A stretch of 64,000 nucleotides of DNA from Nocardia aobensis NBRC 100429. GTDB lineage: Bacteria > Actinomycetota > Actinomycetes > Mycobacteriales > Mycobacteriaceae. The position numbers and the translations under genes were made by a program. Position 1 is the first letter of the stretch; each line of letters starts with the position of its first letter. Below the pieces are notes generated by a model. It did not search any database. It was not told where the DNA came from and saw only the letters and a program-made list of their open reading frames with translations. This document shows, piece by piece, positions 23,926-31,161 of this stretch. Where the stretch lies: assembly GCF_000308375.1 (NCBI RefSeq), contig NZ_BAFQ01000295.1, positions 1 through 64,000 on the forward strand, written 5' to 3'.

Positions 23926-24629
23926 AGATTCGCGCCCGGTTTGAACACCCCGAGCGCCGCGGCCCCCAGGACACTGCCCCAGATCACCCAGACATACGGC
24001 AGGCAGCCGTTCACGCTACGGCGCAGCACCGACTCGAGGCCCGGGCTCGAACCCTCGGACTGGAGCCGGCCGAAGGCGGGACCGAAGGGGCGCAACGTCA
24101 TTCGGATTCCGAGGCCCGCGGCCACGGCGGCGGTGTAGAGCAGGATCTTCCCGCCCAGCCATCGGGGATCGGTGGTGACGCCGAACGGATCCTCGGCGGC
24201 CAGGGTGCAGACCCCGGCGACGGCCGCCGCGGCGATCACCGCGATCCGGATGGTCAGATCGGCGCGATGGACGACGACGATCCGGCCGTGAGTGCGGTGG
24301 GCGGTGATCGCCAGCGCCAGCCATCCTGCCGCGAACAACCAGACCAGCACCACGAACCACCACGGAAACAGGGCGATTCCGAACAGGGTGGCCCCGTGTG
24401 GATCCAGCGCCATGAGGGTGATGCCGCTCGGCAGGAACAGGATCAGGCAGATCTTCGGCCCCAGATCGAGACCGCTCATGATGGCCAGGGCGGTGGCGCG
24501 GGCCGTAGGGGTGCGTTCGGGATCGATGACGAAGCGGCTGGAGTAGAAGACGCCGAGATCACCGCCCAGCCAGAAGACGAACAGCACCAGATGCAGCAGG
24601 ATCCACCAGCCGTGCGGATGCGGGCCCAT
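23922..24629 (-). CDS. Multi-pass membrane protein of unknown function
   Basis: A 235-residue protein with about six TM segments: WWILLHLVLFVFWLGGDLGVF, ICLILFLPSGITLMAL, FPWWFVVLVWLFAAGWLALAI, IAVIAAAAVAGVCTLA, ILLYTAAVAAGLGI and YVWVIWGSVLGAAALGVF. The first segment (HLxxFVFWLGGDxG) is reminiscent of CopD/DUF2269-type proteins, but I cannot assign it. ATG 24629 is preferred to GTG 24641 because AGGAA lies 5 nt upstream. It is the last gene of the 26521-23922 minus-strand unit and may be a transport or redox partner. Confidence 0.6.
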   Translation of the reverse strand: MGPHPHGWWILLHLVLFVFWLGGDLGVFYSSRFVIDPERTPTARATALAIMSGLDLGPKICLILFLPSGITLMALDPHGATLFGIALFPWWFVVLVWLFAAGWLALAITAHRTHGRIVVVHRADLTIRIAVIAAAAVAGVCTLAAEDPFGVTTDPRWLGGKILLYTAAVAAGLGIRMTLRPFGPAFGRLQSEGSSPGLESVLRRSVNGCLPYVWVIWGSVLGAAALGVFKPGANL

Positions 24630-24674
24630 AGCGTTCCTCACGATCGAGTCGAAAAGTGATGTGACAGTGCATGT

Positions 24675-25298
24675 TCAGCGCGCGTCGAGTACCGACAGGG
24701 CGCCGGCGAGGTCGACGACGTCGGCGTACTTGGCATCCAGATCGAGCAGATTGGCCTCGTGCAGGCGCGGATCGCGATCACCACAGGCATCGGCGACCAC
24801 CAGCGGACGGAAGCCGTGCTGCAGCGCATCGGTGGCAGTGGCGCGCACACAGCCGCTGGTGGTCAGGCCGGTGATCATGACGGTGTCCACGCGCTGCGCG
24901 GTGAGGGTCGCCGCCAGCGAGGTGCCGTGGAAGGCACTCGCATACTGTTTGGTGACGACCACCTCACCGGGCTCCGGTGCCGGGGTGTCGAGGAATGCGC
25001 CGAGTGGATTACCTTCCTCGAAGACGTCGAGCGCCGGCACTTTCCGGCGGAACAGGCCGCCGTCCGCGCTGCCGGGGCGATAGTGCACGCGGGTGAAGAT
25101 GACGGGGTGTGCGGCGGCGCGAGCGTGCGTGACCACCCGGTCCGCGGCCGCCACGGCCGCTTCCACCGGTGCGCGCAGCGGTGAGCCGTCGGTCAGGTAC
25201 GCCGCGCAGATGTCGACGACCAGCACGGCGGGCCGCTCGCCCGCGCCGAGGCGGGCGGCGAATCCGTGCCGGCGATAGTCCTCGGCGAGGTCGGACAT
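24675..25298 (-). CDS. Isochorismatase-family amidohydrolase
   Basis: A 207-residue cysteine hydrolase with the complete triad Asp29 (VLVVDICAAY), Lys117 (VVTKQYASAFHGT) and Cys150 (TTSGCVRA), including the expected turn before Cys. Relatives include N-carbamoylsarcosine amidohydrolase and maleamate amidohydrolase (NicF), which releases ammonia from maleamate. Next to imide and maleate genes, a maleamate-type amidase role is attractive. It starts at ATG 25298, 11 bp after the CoA-transferase stop, and is clearly in the same unit. Confidence 0.8.
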   Translation of the reverse strand: MSDLAEDYRRHGFAARLGAGERPAVLVVDICAAYLTDGSPLRAPVEAAVAAADRVVTHARAAAHPVIFTRVHYRPGSADGGLFRRKVPALDVFEEGNPLGAFLDTPAPEPGEVVVTKQYASAFHGTSLAATLTAQRVDTVMITGLTTSGCVRATATDALQHGFRPLVVADACGDRDPRLHEANLLDLDAKYADVVDLAGALSVLDAR

Positions 25299-25309
25299 GG
25301 GACAACCCT

Positions 25310-26521
25310 TCAGACGATGCCGTTTTCGGCCAGCCGGCTCAGTTCGTCCGGGCCGATGCCGAGCAGCCGCTCGTATACCTCGGCAGTGTGCTCACCCAGT
25401 TCGGGCCCGGTATGGCGCACGCTGCCCGGAGTTTCGCTCAGTTTCGGAAAGACGTTCTGCATGGGAATCTCGCCGAGCTCGGGATGAGCCAGGCGCACGA
25501 TCGCCTCGCGGGCGGCGAAATGTGGATCGGCGAACATGTCGCGGGCGGTGTAGATGGGTCCGGCGGGCACACCGGCGGCGTGCAGGCGGTCCAGAAGGTC
25601 GTTCGTCGGCAGTGTGCGGGTCCACTCGCCGATGATGTCGTCGAGCTCGGCCATGTTCTCCCCGCGCGTCGAATGCGTGGCGAACCGTTCTGTCGTCGCG
25701 AGCTCGGGGCGGCCCATGACCTTCACCAGCCGCCCGAACACCGTGTCCTGATTGGCCGCGATGAGGACGAGATCATCGCCGGCGGCGGGATACACATTGC
25801 TCGGAGCCACATTGGGCAGCACCGCACCGGTGCGTTCGCGTTGGTACTGCGTGATATCCCATTCGGGCAGCAGCGATTCCATCATCGCCAGCACCGCCTC
25901 GTAGATCGCGGAATCCACCAGCTGACCGTGTCCGGTGCGCTCCCGGTGGTGCAGTGCGGCCAGCGTGCCGATGGTCGCGAAGACCGCGGCCAGGGAATCG
26001 CCGAGGGAGATACCGGTTCTGGCGGGCGGATGACCGGGATCGCCGGTGGTGTAACGGATTCCGCCCATCGCCTCGCCGATGGAACCGTATCCGGCGCGCG
26101 GTGCGTAGGGGCCGGTCTGTCCGTAGCCGGTGACCCGGGTGAGGATCAGTCCGGGATTGCCGGCGCGCAGGGTCTCGAAGTCCAGGCCCCACCGCTCGAG
26201 GGTGCCGGGGCGGAAATTCTCGACGACGATATCGGCCTGCGCGATGAGATCGCGGGCCAGCTTCTGTCCCTGCGCCGTGCGCAGATCGCAGGTCACCGAC
26301 TTCTTGTTGCGCGCCACTACCGGCCACCACAGCGATCGGCCGTAGGGCTTCTCCCGGCCCCACTCCCGCATCGGATCGCCGCGGCCCGGAGATTCGAGTT
26401 TGATCACCTCGGCCCCGAAATCGCCCAGTAGCTGACCACAGAACGGGCCCGCCAGCAACTGTCCCATTTCGATGACCCGCAGGTCGGCCAGCGGACCCGC
26501 CGCGGCGTGATGGTCTGGCAT
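25310..26521 (-). CDS. CaiB/BaiF family (type III) CoA-transferase 1
   Basis: A 403-residue CoA-transferase. Family hallmarks are LRVIEMGQLLAGPFCGQLLGDFGAEVIKLE at the N-terminus, NKKSVTCDLRTAQGQ, ADIVVENFRPGTLERWGL, and SLGDSLAAVFA, whose Asp is the probable catalytic residue forming the acyl-CoA anhydride. The enzyme would activate a carboxylate using a CoA-ester donor. ATG 26521 (GGAG upstream) is preferred to the 497-codon open frame. It is divergent from the HMG-CoA-lyase-like gene across a shared regulatory region, and paralogous to the gene at 29836. Confidence 0.85.
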   Translation of the reverse strand: MPDHHAAAGPLADLRVIEMGQLLAGPFCGQLLGDFGAEVIKLESPGRGDPMREWGREKPYGRSLWWPVVARNKKSVTCDLRTAQGQKLARDLIAQADIVVENFRPGTLERWGLDFETLRAGNPGLILTRVTGYGQTGPYAPRAGYGSIGEAMGGIRYTTGDPGHPPARTGISLGDSLAAVFATIGTLAALHHRERTGHGQLVDSAIYEAVLAMMESLLPEWDITQYQRERTGAVLPNVAPSNVYPAAGDDLVLIAANQDTVFGRLVKVMGRPELATTERFATHSTRGENMAELDDIIGEWTRTLPTNDLLDRLHAAGVPAGPIYTARDMFADPHFAAREAIVRLAHPELGEIPMQNVFPKLSETPGSVRHTGPELGEHTAEVYERLLGIGPDELSRLAENGIV

Positions 26522-26584
26522 CGGGCCAACTCCGTTCTGTCGCAGCGCCGCGGGAGGAATCCGGCCGCGCGGTCCCGTGAGAAT

Positions 26585-26599
26585 GGATACAATGTATCC
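26585..26599. promoter_or_regulatory. Palindrome GGATACA-A-TGTATCC
   Basis: A perfect 15-bp palindrome between the divergent CoA-transferase and lyase genes, overlapping operator 6. Its GATACA/TGTATC arms also form the outer arms of the TetR dyad at 5528-5573, although the spacing differs. Confidence 0.4.
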
Positions 26600-26610
26600 C
26601 GTAGCGAAAC
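26594..26610. promoter_or_regulatory. IclR-type operator candidate 6 (near-perfect)
   Basis: GTATCCCGTAGCGAAAC is one mismatch from GTTTC-N7-GAAAC. It lies between CoA-transferase 1 and the HMG-CoA-lyase-like gene. Confidence 0.45.
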
Positions 26611-26639
26611 ACTCGGCAAGATCAGGAAACGGAGGAGCC

Positions 26640-27545
26640 GTGGAGATCACGCTGGTCGACGTCGCGCCGCGGGACGGATTGCAGAACGAGCCGGAGCCGA
26701 TCGCGACGGCTGACAAGATCGAGCTCGTTCGCCGATCGGTCGATGCCGGACTGCGCCGGATCGAGGCGGTGAGTTTCGTGCATCCCGACCGGGTGCCCCG
26801 CATGGCCGACGCCGAAGCGGTGCTGGCCGGTGTACCGCGCGACGACGAAACCTCCTATGCCGGGCTGATTTTCAACGACCGTGGACTCGACCGTGCCCTC
26901 GCCGCAGGCGTCGACGAGATCAATGTGGTGGTGGTCGCGACCGATACCTTCAGCCGTCGCAACCAGGGCTGCGACACGGAGGAGGGCATTGCCCGCTGGG
27001 CGCGGTTGGCGGCCCGCGCCGCCGAGGCCGGACTGTGGCGCACCGTCACCATCGCGGCCGCCTTCGGCTGTCCGTTCGAAGGGGAGGTGCCGGAGTCACG
27101 CGTGCTCGACCTCGTCTCCCGAGTCGCCGAATCCCGCCCCGACGAAATCGCGCTGGCCGACACCATCGGCGTCGGCACCCCGGACCGCGTGCGACGCCTG
27201 GTCTCCGGCGTGCGCCGCCGGGCGCCCGGGGCCGTGGCTCGCTGCCATTTTCACAACACTCGAAACACCGGCTACGCCAATGCGATAGCGGCGCTCGATG
27301 CCGGCGTGCAAGTTCTCGACGCCAGCACCGGCGGTATCGGCGGTTGCCCCTTCGCTCCCGCCGCCACCGGCAACATCGCCACCGAGGATCTGCTGTACAC
27401 CCTCGACCGCATGGGCGTCACCACCGGCGTCCGCATCGAGCCGGTCATCGAGACGGCGAACTGGCTCGGCGGGGTCTTGGGCGCGCCGGTGCCCGCCCTG
27501 CTCGGCCGAGCCGGAGTCTTCCCCGGCGCACCCGCGGCGTCCTGA
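26640..27545 (+). CDS. Hydroxymethylglutaryl-CoA lyase-like enzyme
   Basis: A 301-residue TIM-barrel lyase of the HMGL-like family. DVAPRDGLQNE (metal and catalytic loop) lies at the N-terminus. CHFHNTRNTGYANA supplies metal ligands, and GGIGGCPFAPAATGNIATED is the signature with the catalytic Cys. It would cleave a 3-hydroxy-3-methylglutaryl-CoA-type ester to acetyl-CoA plus an oxoacid. The start is GTG 26640 with GGAGGAG upstream. CoA-transferase 1 is divergent and MmgE/PrpD converges on it, so it may work on the CoA ester of a branched diacid derived from the pathway. Confidence 0.85.
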   Translation: MEITLVDVAPRDGLQNEPEPIATADKIELVRRSVDAGLRRIEAVSFVHPDRVPRMADAEAVLAGVPRDDETSYAGLIFNDRGLDRALAAGVDEINVVVVATDTFSRRNQGCDTEEGIARWARLAARAAEAGLWRTVTIAAAFGCPFEGEVPESRVLDLVSRVAESRPDEIALADTIGVGTPDRVRRLVSGVRRRAPGAVARCHFHNTRNTGYANAIAALDAGVQVLDASTGGIGGCPFAPAATGNIATEDLLYTLDRMGVTTGVRIEPVIETANWLGGVLGAPVPALLGRAGVFPGAPAAS

Positions 27546-27593
27546 GCGGAGTGCTCGAGAACAACGGGGATCTGGCCGGCGCCACAACGGCGT

Positions 27594-29024
27594 TCATTGG
27601 GCCCCCTGCGCCGACCCGATCGTGCGCAGGGGTTCCAGCAGCGGGTCGAGGGTCGCGGCTCCAGCCAGGTTGAAGGCGGTTTCGCTGAGGATGTCCGCTG
27701 CCACGGGGGAGAGCGCTCGCTCGGTGTTGAGCCGGAATTTGAGGGCCAATTCCTCCGGGGTGAGCGGATTGCCGGGGCCTCCCCGGTTGGATTCGACGCG
27801 TTCGGTGAGGGTGCGGCCGTCGTGCAGGCGCGCGGTGAGGACCGCGGGGAACTGCGTGGGAAAGATGTCGTCGCTGCGGAGATCGGGAACGCAGCGCACC
27901 CGAGCGGCCAGGTCCAGGCGGTCGGGGTCGCGGGCGGCGGTGTCGGTGAAATCCTCATGGAACACCCCGAGTCCACCGCCGCCGGTGAGGGCCGCCGCGA
28001 CGGTGTAAGGCCCGGAAAAGGCGGCGTGATAACCGGATTCGGGACGAGACTTCAGTTCCGGTGGATAGCCGATGGTGCGCAATGCCGCCGCGGGTGCGCC
28101 CAATTCCAGTTCCGCGATGTCCTCGGGCCGCACACCCTGCGCGCGCAGGCGCAGTGCCGCGTCGATGCCGGCATGGGTGAAGTGATTGCAGGGGTAGGGC
28201 TTGAAGCACACCTCGGGCAGCCGCCACCGGTCGCCGAGCCCGTCGACCAGTGCGGCGGGATCGGCCTGATCGCCGCAGAAGGCGTGCAGCAGACCGAATC
28301 TGCCCTCGAAGACCGTCGGGGGGCCGGTGAGCCCGGCGCGTGCCAGCCCCGCCGCGGCCACCGCGGCATGCGCCGCCCATCCACAGTGCACGCGCTTGAC
28401 GGTGCCACCGGTGCGATTGGCCTCCAGCAGACCCGAGCCCATACTCGCCGCGATCGCCATGGCATGGGCGATGCCGTCCGCCTCGAGACCGGACAGCATC
28501 GCCGCGGCCGCCGCACCCCCGACGGCGCCGCAGATGGCGGTCGCATGCAATCCGCGTTCGAAGAACACCGAATTGCGCAGCGTCGCATCGTATCCGGCCA
28601 TTCCGGCTCGCACCGTGATCTCGATTCCCACGGCCACCGCGTCGAGCAGGGCGGCTCCGCTCGCGTCGCGGGATTCGGCGACCGCGAGCGCCGCGGGTAC
28701 CACCGACGCCGACGGATGCAGCACCGACGGCAGGTGGGTGTCGTCGAAATCCAGAGCGTGCGCGAGCGTGCCACCCAGCAGTGCGACGCTGGGCGCCGGA
28801 TATCCGCCCTCCAGTCCGAGCGCGGTCGCACCGGTGTGGCCACCCCACTCGGTGATCACCGCGCGCACCGCCACCGCGGGCGGGGTGTCCAACGCCGCAA
28901 TGCTGTTACCGAGCACATCCAGCACTCGGCGCGACGTATCGGCGCGCAATTCGGCTCCGACTCCGGTGACTCGCGCGGCCGCGGCGAAGTCGGCGAGCCG
29001 GGCGAGAATCGTCTGTTCGGTCAT
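27594..29024 (-). CDS. MmgE/PrpD family protein
   Basis: A 476-residue member of the 2-methylcitrate dehydratase / cis-aconitate decarboxylase / iminodisuccinate epimerase family. The family signature GGTLAHALDFDDTH (about residues 86-99) is followed by GLHATAICGAVGGAAAAAMLSGL and FKPYPCNHFTH (active-site loop). The family hydrates, dehydrates or decarboxylates branched tricarboxylates and dicarboxylates. The start is ATG 29024, overlapping the cyclase stop (ATGA). The 31023-27594 unit pairs CoA activation, hydrolysis and hydration steps. Confidence 0.85.
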   Translation of the reverse strand: MTEQTILARLADFAAAARVTGVGAELRADTSRRVLDVLGNSIAALDTPPAVAVRAVITEWGGHTGATALGLEGGYPAPSVALLGGTLAHALDFDDTHLPSVLHPSASVVPAALAVAESRDASGAALLDAVAVGIEITVRAGMAGYDATLRNSVFFERGLHATAICGAVGGAAAAAMLSGLEADGIAHAMAIAASMGSGLLEANRTGGTVKRVHCGWAAHAAVAAAGLARAGLTGPPTVFEGRFGLLHAFCGDQADPAALVDGLGDRWRLPEVCFKPYPCNHFTHAGIDAALRLRAQGVRPEDIAELELGAPAAALRTIGYPPELKSRPESGYHAAFSGPYTVAAALTGGGGLGVFHEDFTDTAARDPDRLDLAARVRCVPDLRSDDIFPTQFPAVLTARLHDGRTLTERVESNRGGPGNPLTPEELALKFRLNTERALSPVAADILSETAFNLAGAATLDPLLEPLRTIGSAQGAQ

Positions 29025-29839
29025 CGGCTCACCGCCGCGAGCGGGCGCACCGGTGATCCGGTGCCGCCGACAATGCGCAACGGTGCCGCCAAGAAGACGA
29101 ATTCCGGAAGCTTCTCGGCGGCAAGCTCTTCCAGGGCCAGATGCTCCATGATGTAGATCCCCGACTCCACCAGCAGCACCCGGTGTACCGGCAGCACCCT
29201 GTGCCCCGCGCCCGGCTGGACGCATTCGTAGGCGGTGGTGTCGCAGCCGGTGGCCACCACCCCGCGGCCCGCCAGCCAGCGCGCCGCCTCGACCCCCACG
29301 CCCGGCACACCGGTGGCCGCACCGAGGTAGGCGTCGCCTTCATCGAACAATCGCGACCATCCCGTCCGGATCAGCGCGACGTCGCCCGGCTGCGGTTCCG
29401 ATCCGGTCGCTTTCGCCGCCCGCCGCAGATCCTCGACCGTGATCTCGTACCCGCCCGGCAGCGTCGGCACCCCGTGCAGGGCAGCCACGTCGAGCAGCAC
29501 CCCGCGCCGCAGCAGTCCCGGCAGGTTCTCCGCCCCGAGTTCGTGGAAGAGACCGCCGCGCTGTGCCTGTGCGGCATCCACCCCGCCGTGCAGCAATCCG
29601 TCGTGGCTGACGTGGCTGAGCGCATCGATATGCGTCCCGACATGCCCACCGGTGACGATGATCTCGTTGGCGGCCGAACCACCGTCGGGGCGCGTCATGT
29701 CACCGTGGCGGCGGATGAGGGTCATGCGGAAACCGGGGTGATTCGGTGAACACGGCATCCCGGTGAAGAACGGCTGGCCCAGTTCGATCAGTCGCACTCC
29801 GCCGGAGACCGCCGCCGTCAACGGATCCCGCGCGCTCAT
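29021..29839 (-). CDS. Cyclase-family metal-dependent hydrolase (kynurenine formamidase-like)
   Basis: A 272-residue protein with the metal motif GGHVGTHIDALSHVSHDG (HxGTHxDxxxH, about residues 64-81) and the downstream GVLLDV, ALIRTGW and GCDTTAYE motifs of the cyclase/KynB family. Members hydrolyse formamides, lactones or cyclic imide-like bonds using Zn or Mn. It is coupled by ATGA overlaps to CoA-transferase 2 upstream and MmgE/PrpD downstream. Opening of a cyclic or N-formyl product of tetrapyrrole cleavage would suit the context. Confidence 0.8.
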   Translation of the reverse strand: MSARDPLTAAVSGGVRLIELGQPFFTGMPCSPNHPGFRMTLIRRHGDMTRPDGGSAANEIIVTGGHVGTHIDALSHVSHDGLLHGGVDAAQAQRGGLFHELGAENLPGLLRRGVLLDVAALHGVPTLPGGYEITVEDLRRAAKATGSEPQPGDVALIRTGWSRLFDEGDAYLGAATGVPGVGVEAARWLAGRGVVATGCDTTAYECVQPGAGHRVLPVHRVLLVESGIYIMEHLALEELAAEKLPEFVFLAAPLRIVGGTGSPVRPLAAVSR

Positions 29840-31023
29840 CGGATCACCCCCGCTGTACGCAGCCGGGCCAGGTGCGCCTCGCCGACCCCGTAGGAGCCCA
29901 GGACCTCCTCGGTATGTGCCCCCAGCGGGGGGCCGGTCCAGCGGATGCGGCCAGGGGTGTCGGAGAGCCGGAACAGCACGTTCTGCATCCGCAGCGCACC
30001 GAGTTCCGGATCATCGAGGGTGATGATCGATCCCAGCGCGCGGAACTGCGGGTCGGCGAGGATGTCGGCGGCGGTGTAGATCGGGGCGACCGCCGCCTCG
30101 GCCTTCTCGAACGCGCGCACCACCTCATCGGTGTCGCGGTGGGAAATCCATTCCCCGACAGCGGCATCGAGCTCGTCGGCGTGCGCGGCGCGGCCGGTGC
30201 CGGTGGCGAACCACGGCTGCTCGATGTAGTCGGGCCGTTCGACCAGGCGCATCACTCGTTCGGCGATCGATTGCGCGCTGGTCGACACCGCGACCCAGCC
30301 ACCGTCGGCGGTGCGATAGGTATTGCGTGGCGCGTTGTTGGTGGAGCGGTTGCCGGTGCGCGGCGCCATCTCCCCGAGCTGATCGTAGGCGAGGATGTGC
30401 GGGCCGAGCAGGGTGAGGATCGGCTCGATGATGGCCAGATCGATCTGCTGGCCGCGACCGTCGCGATCGCGGGCCCGCAGTGCGGACATGATCGCGAAAG
30501 ACGCGGCGAGAGCGGCGATCCCATCGGCCAAGCCGAAGGGCGGCAGCGTGGGTGGGCCGTCGGGTTCGCCGGTCATCGCCGCGAAACCGCTCATCGCCTC
30601 CGCCAGGGTGCCGAATCCGGGCCGGCGAGCATACGGCCCCACCTGCCCGAACCCGGTCACCCGCGCCAGGACGAGACCCGGATTGTGTTCCCGCAGTGCG
30701 GAATAGCCCAATCCCCACCGTTCCAGGGTGCCGGGCCGGAAGTTCTCGATCACCACGTCGGCGTCGGAGGCCATCCGCCGGAACAACTCCTGCCCCTCGG
30801 CCGACCCGAGATACAAGGTCACCGACTTCTTTCCGCGCCCCAGCATCTTCCACCACAGACCGACACCGTCGCGCTGCGCGCCGTGCCCGCGCACCGGATC
30901 GCCATCCGGATGTTCGATCTTGATCACCTCGGCGCCGAAGTCGGCGAGCAGCGTCGCCGCGAGCGGGCCCGCGAACAGCGTCGCCGCATCGATGACCCGG
31001 ATTCCCGACAGTGGTCCCGCCAT
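29836..31023 (-). CDS. CaiB/BaiF family (type III) CoA-transferase 2
   Basis: A 395-residue CoA-transferase with GIRVIDAATLFAGPLAATLLADFGAEVIKIE, KKSVTLYLGSAEGQ, VVIENFRPGTLERWGLGY and FGLADGIAALAAS (probable catalytic Asp). It is related to the gene at 25310 but diverged, so two different acids may be activated. ATG 31023 (GGAG 7 nt upstream) is preferred to ATG 31038. It is the first gene of its unit, with operator 7 just upstream. Confidence 0.85.
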   Translation of the reverse strand: MAGPLSGIRVIDAATLFAGPLAATLLADFGAEVIKIEHPDGDPVRGHGAQRDGVGLWWKMLGRGKKSVTLYLGSAEGQELFRRMASDADVVIENFRPGTLERWGLGYSALREHNPGLVLARVTGFGQVGPYARRPGFGTLAEAMSGFAAMTGEPDGPPTLPPFGLADGIAALAASFAIMSALRARDRDGRGQQIDLAIIEPILTLLGPHILAYDQLGEMAPRTGNRSTNNAPRNTYRTADGGWVAVSTSAQSIAERVMRLVERPDYIEQPWFATGTGRAAHADELDAAVGEWISHRDTDEVVRAFEKAEAAVAPIYTAADILADPQFRALGSIITLDDPELGALRMQNVLFRLSDTPGRIRWTGPPLGAHTEEVLGSYGVGEAHLARLRTAGVIR

Positions 31024-31047
31024 GACTGAACTCCTCATCGACCAAAC

Positions 31048-31064
31048 GTTTCTCAGAGCGAAAC
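31048..31064. promoter_or_regulatory. IclR-type operator candidate 7
   Basis: GTTTCTCAGAGCGAAAC, a perfect GTTTC-N7-GAAAC site 25 bp upstream of CoA-transferase 2. Confidence 0.65.
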
Positions 31065-31098
31065 ATGCGCAAGCCGCCGTACCGATTGACTACCTGCG

Positions 31099-31112
31099 AA
31101 TAGTACTGCGAT
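31099..31112 (-). promoter_or_regulatory. Shared -10-like element
   Basis: Plus strand AATAGTACTGCGAT, identical to 3310-3323 at 13 of 14 positions. On the minus strand it gives a TACTAT hexamer facing CoA-transferase 2, upstream of operator 7. Confidence 0.4.
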
Positions 31113-31133
31113 GATCGCTTCGTTGGTAAGAAT

Positions 31134-31150
31134 GTTTCGCAGGACGAAAC
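31134..31150. promoter_or_regulatory. IclR-type operator candidate 8
   Basis: GTTTCGCAGGACGAAAC, a perfect site placed directly before the Shine-Dalgarno site of the cyclic amidohydrolase gene at 31162. Confidence 0.65.
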
Positions 31151-31161
31151 TGGAGAAGGTT

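Noticed and set aside
27096-27587. Minus-strand 163-codon frame over the HMG-CoA-lyase-like gene
   Set aside because: Antisense to a gene with complete family motifs; no ribosome site.
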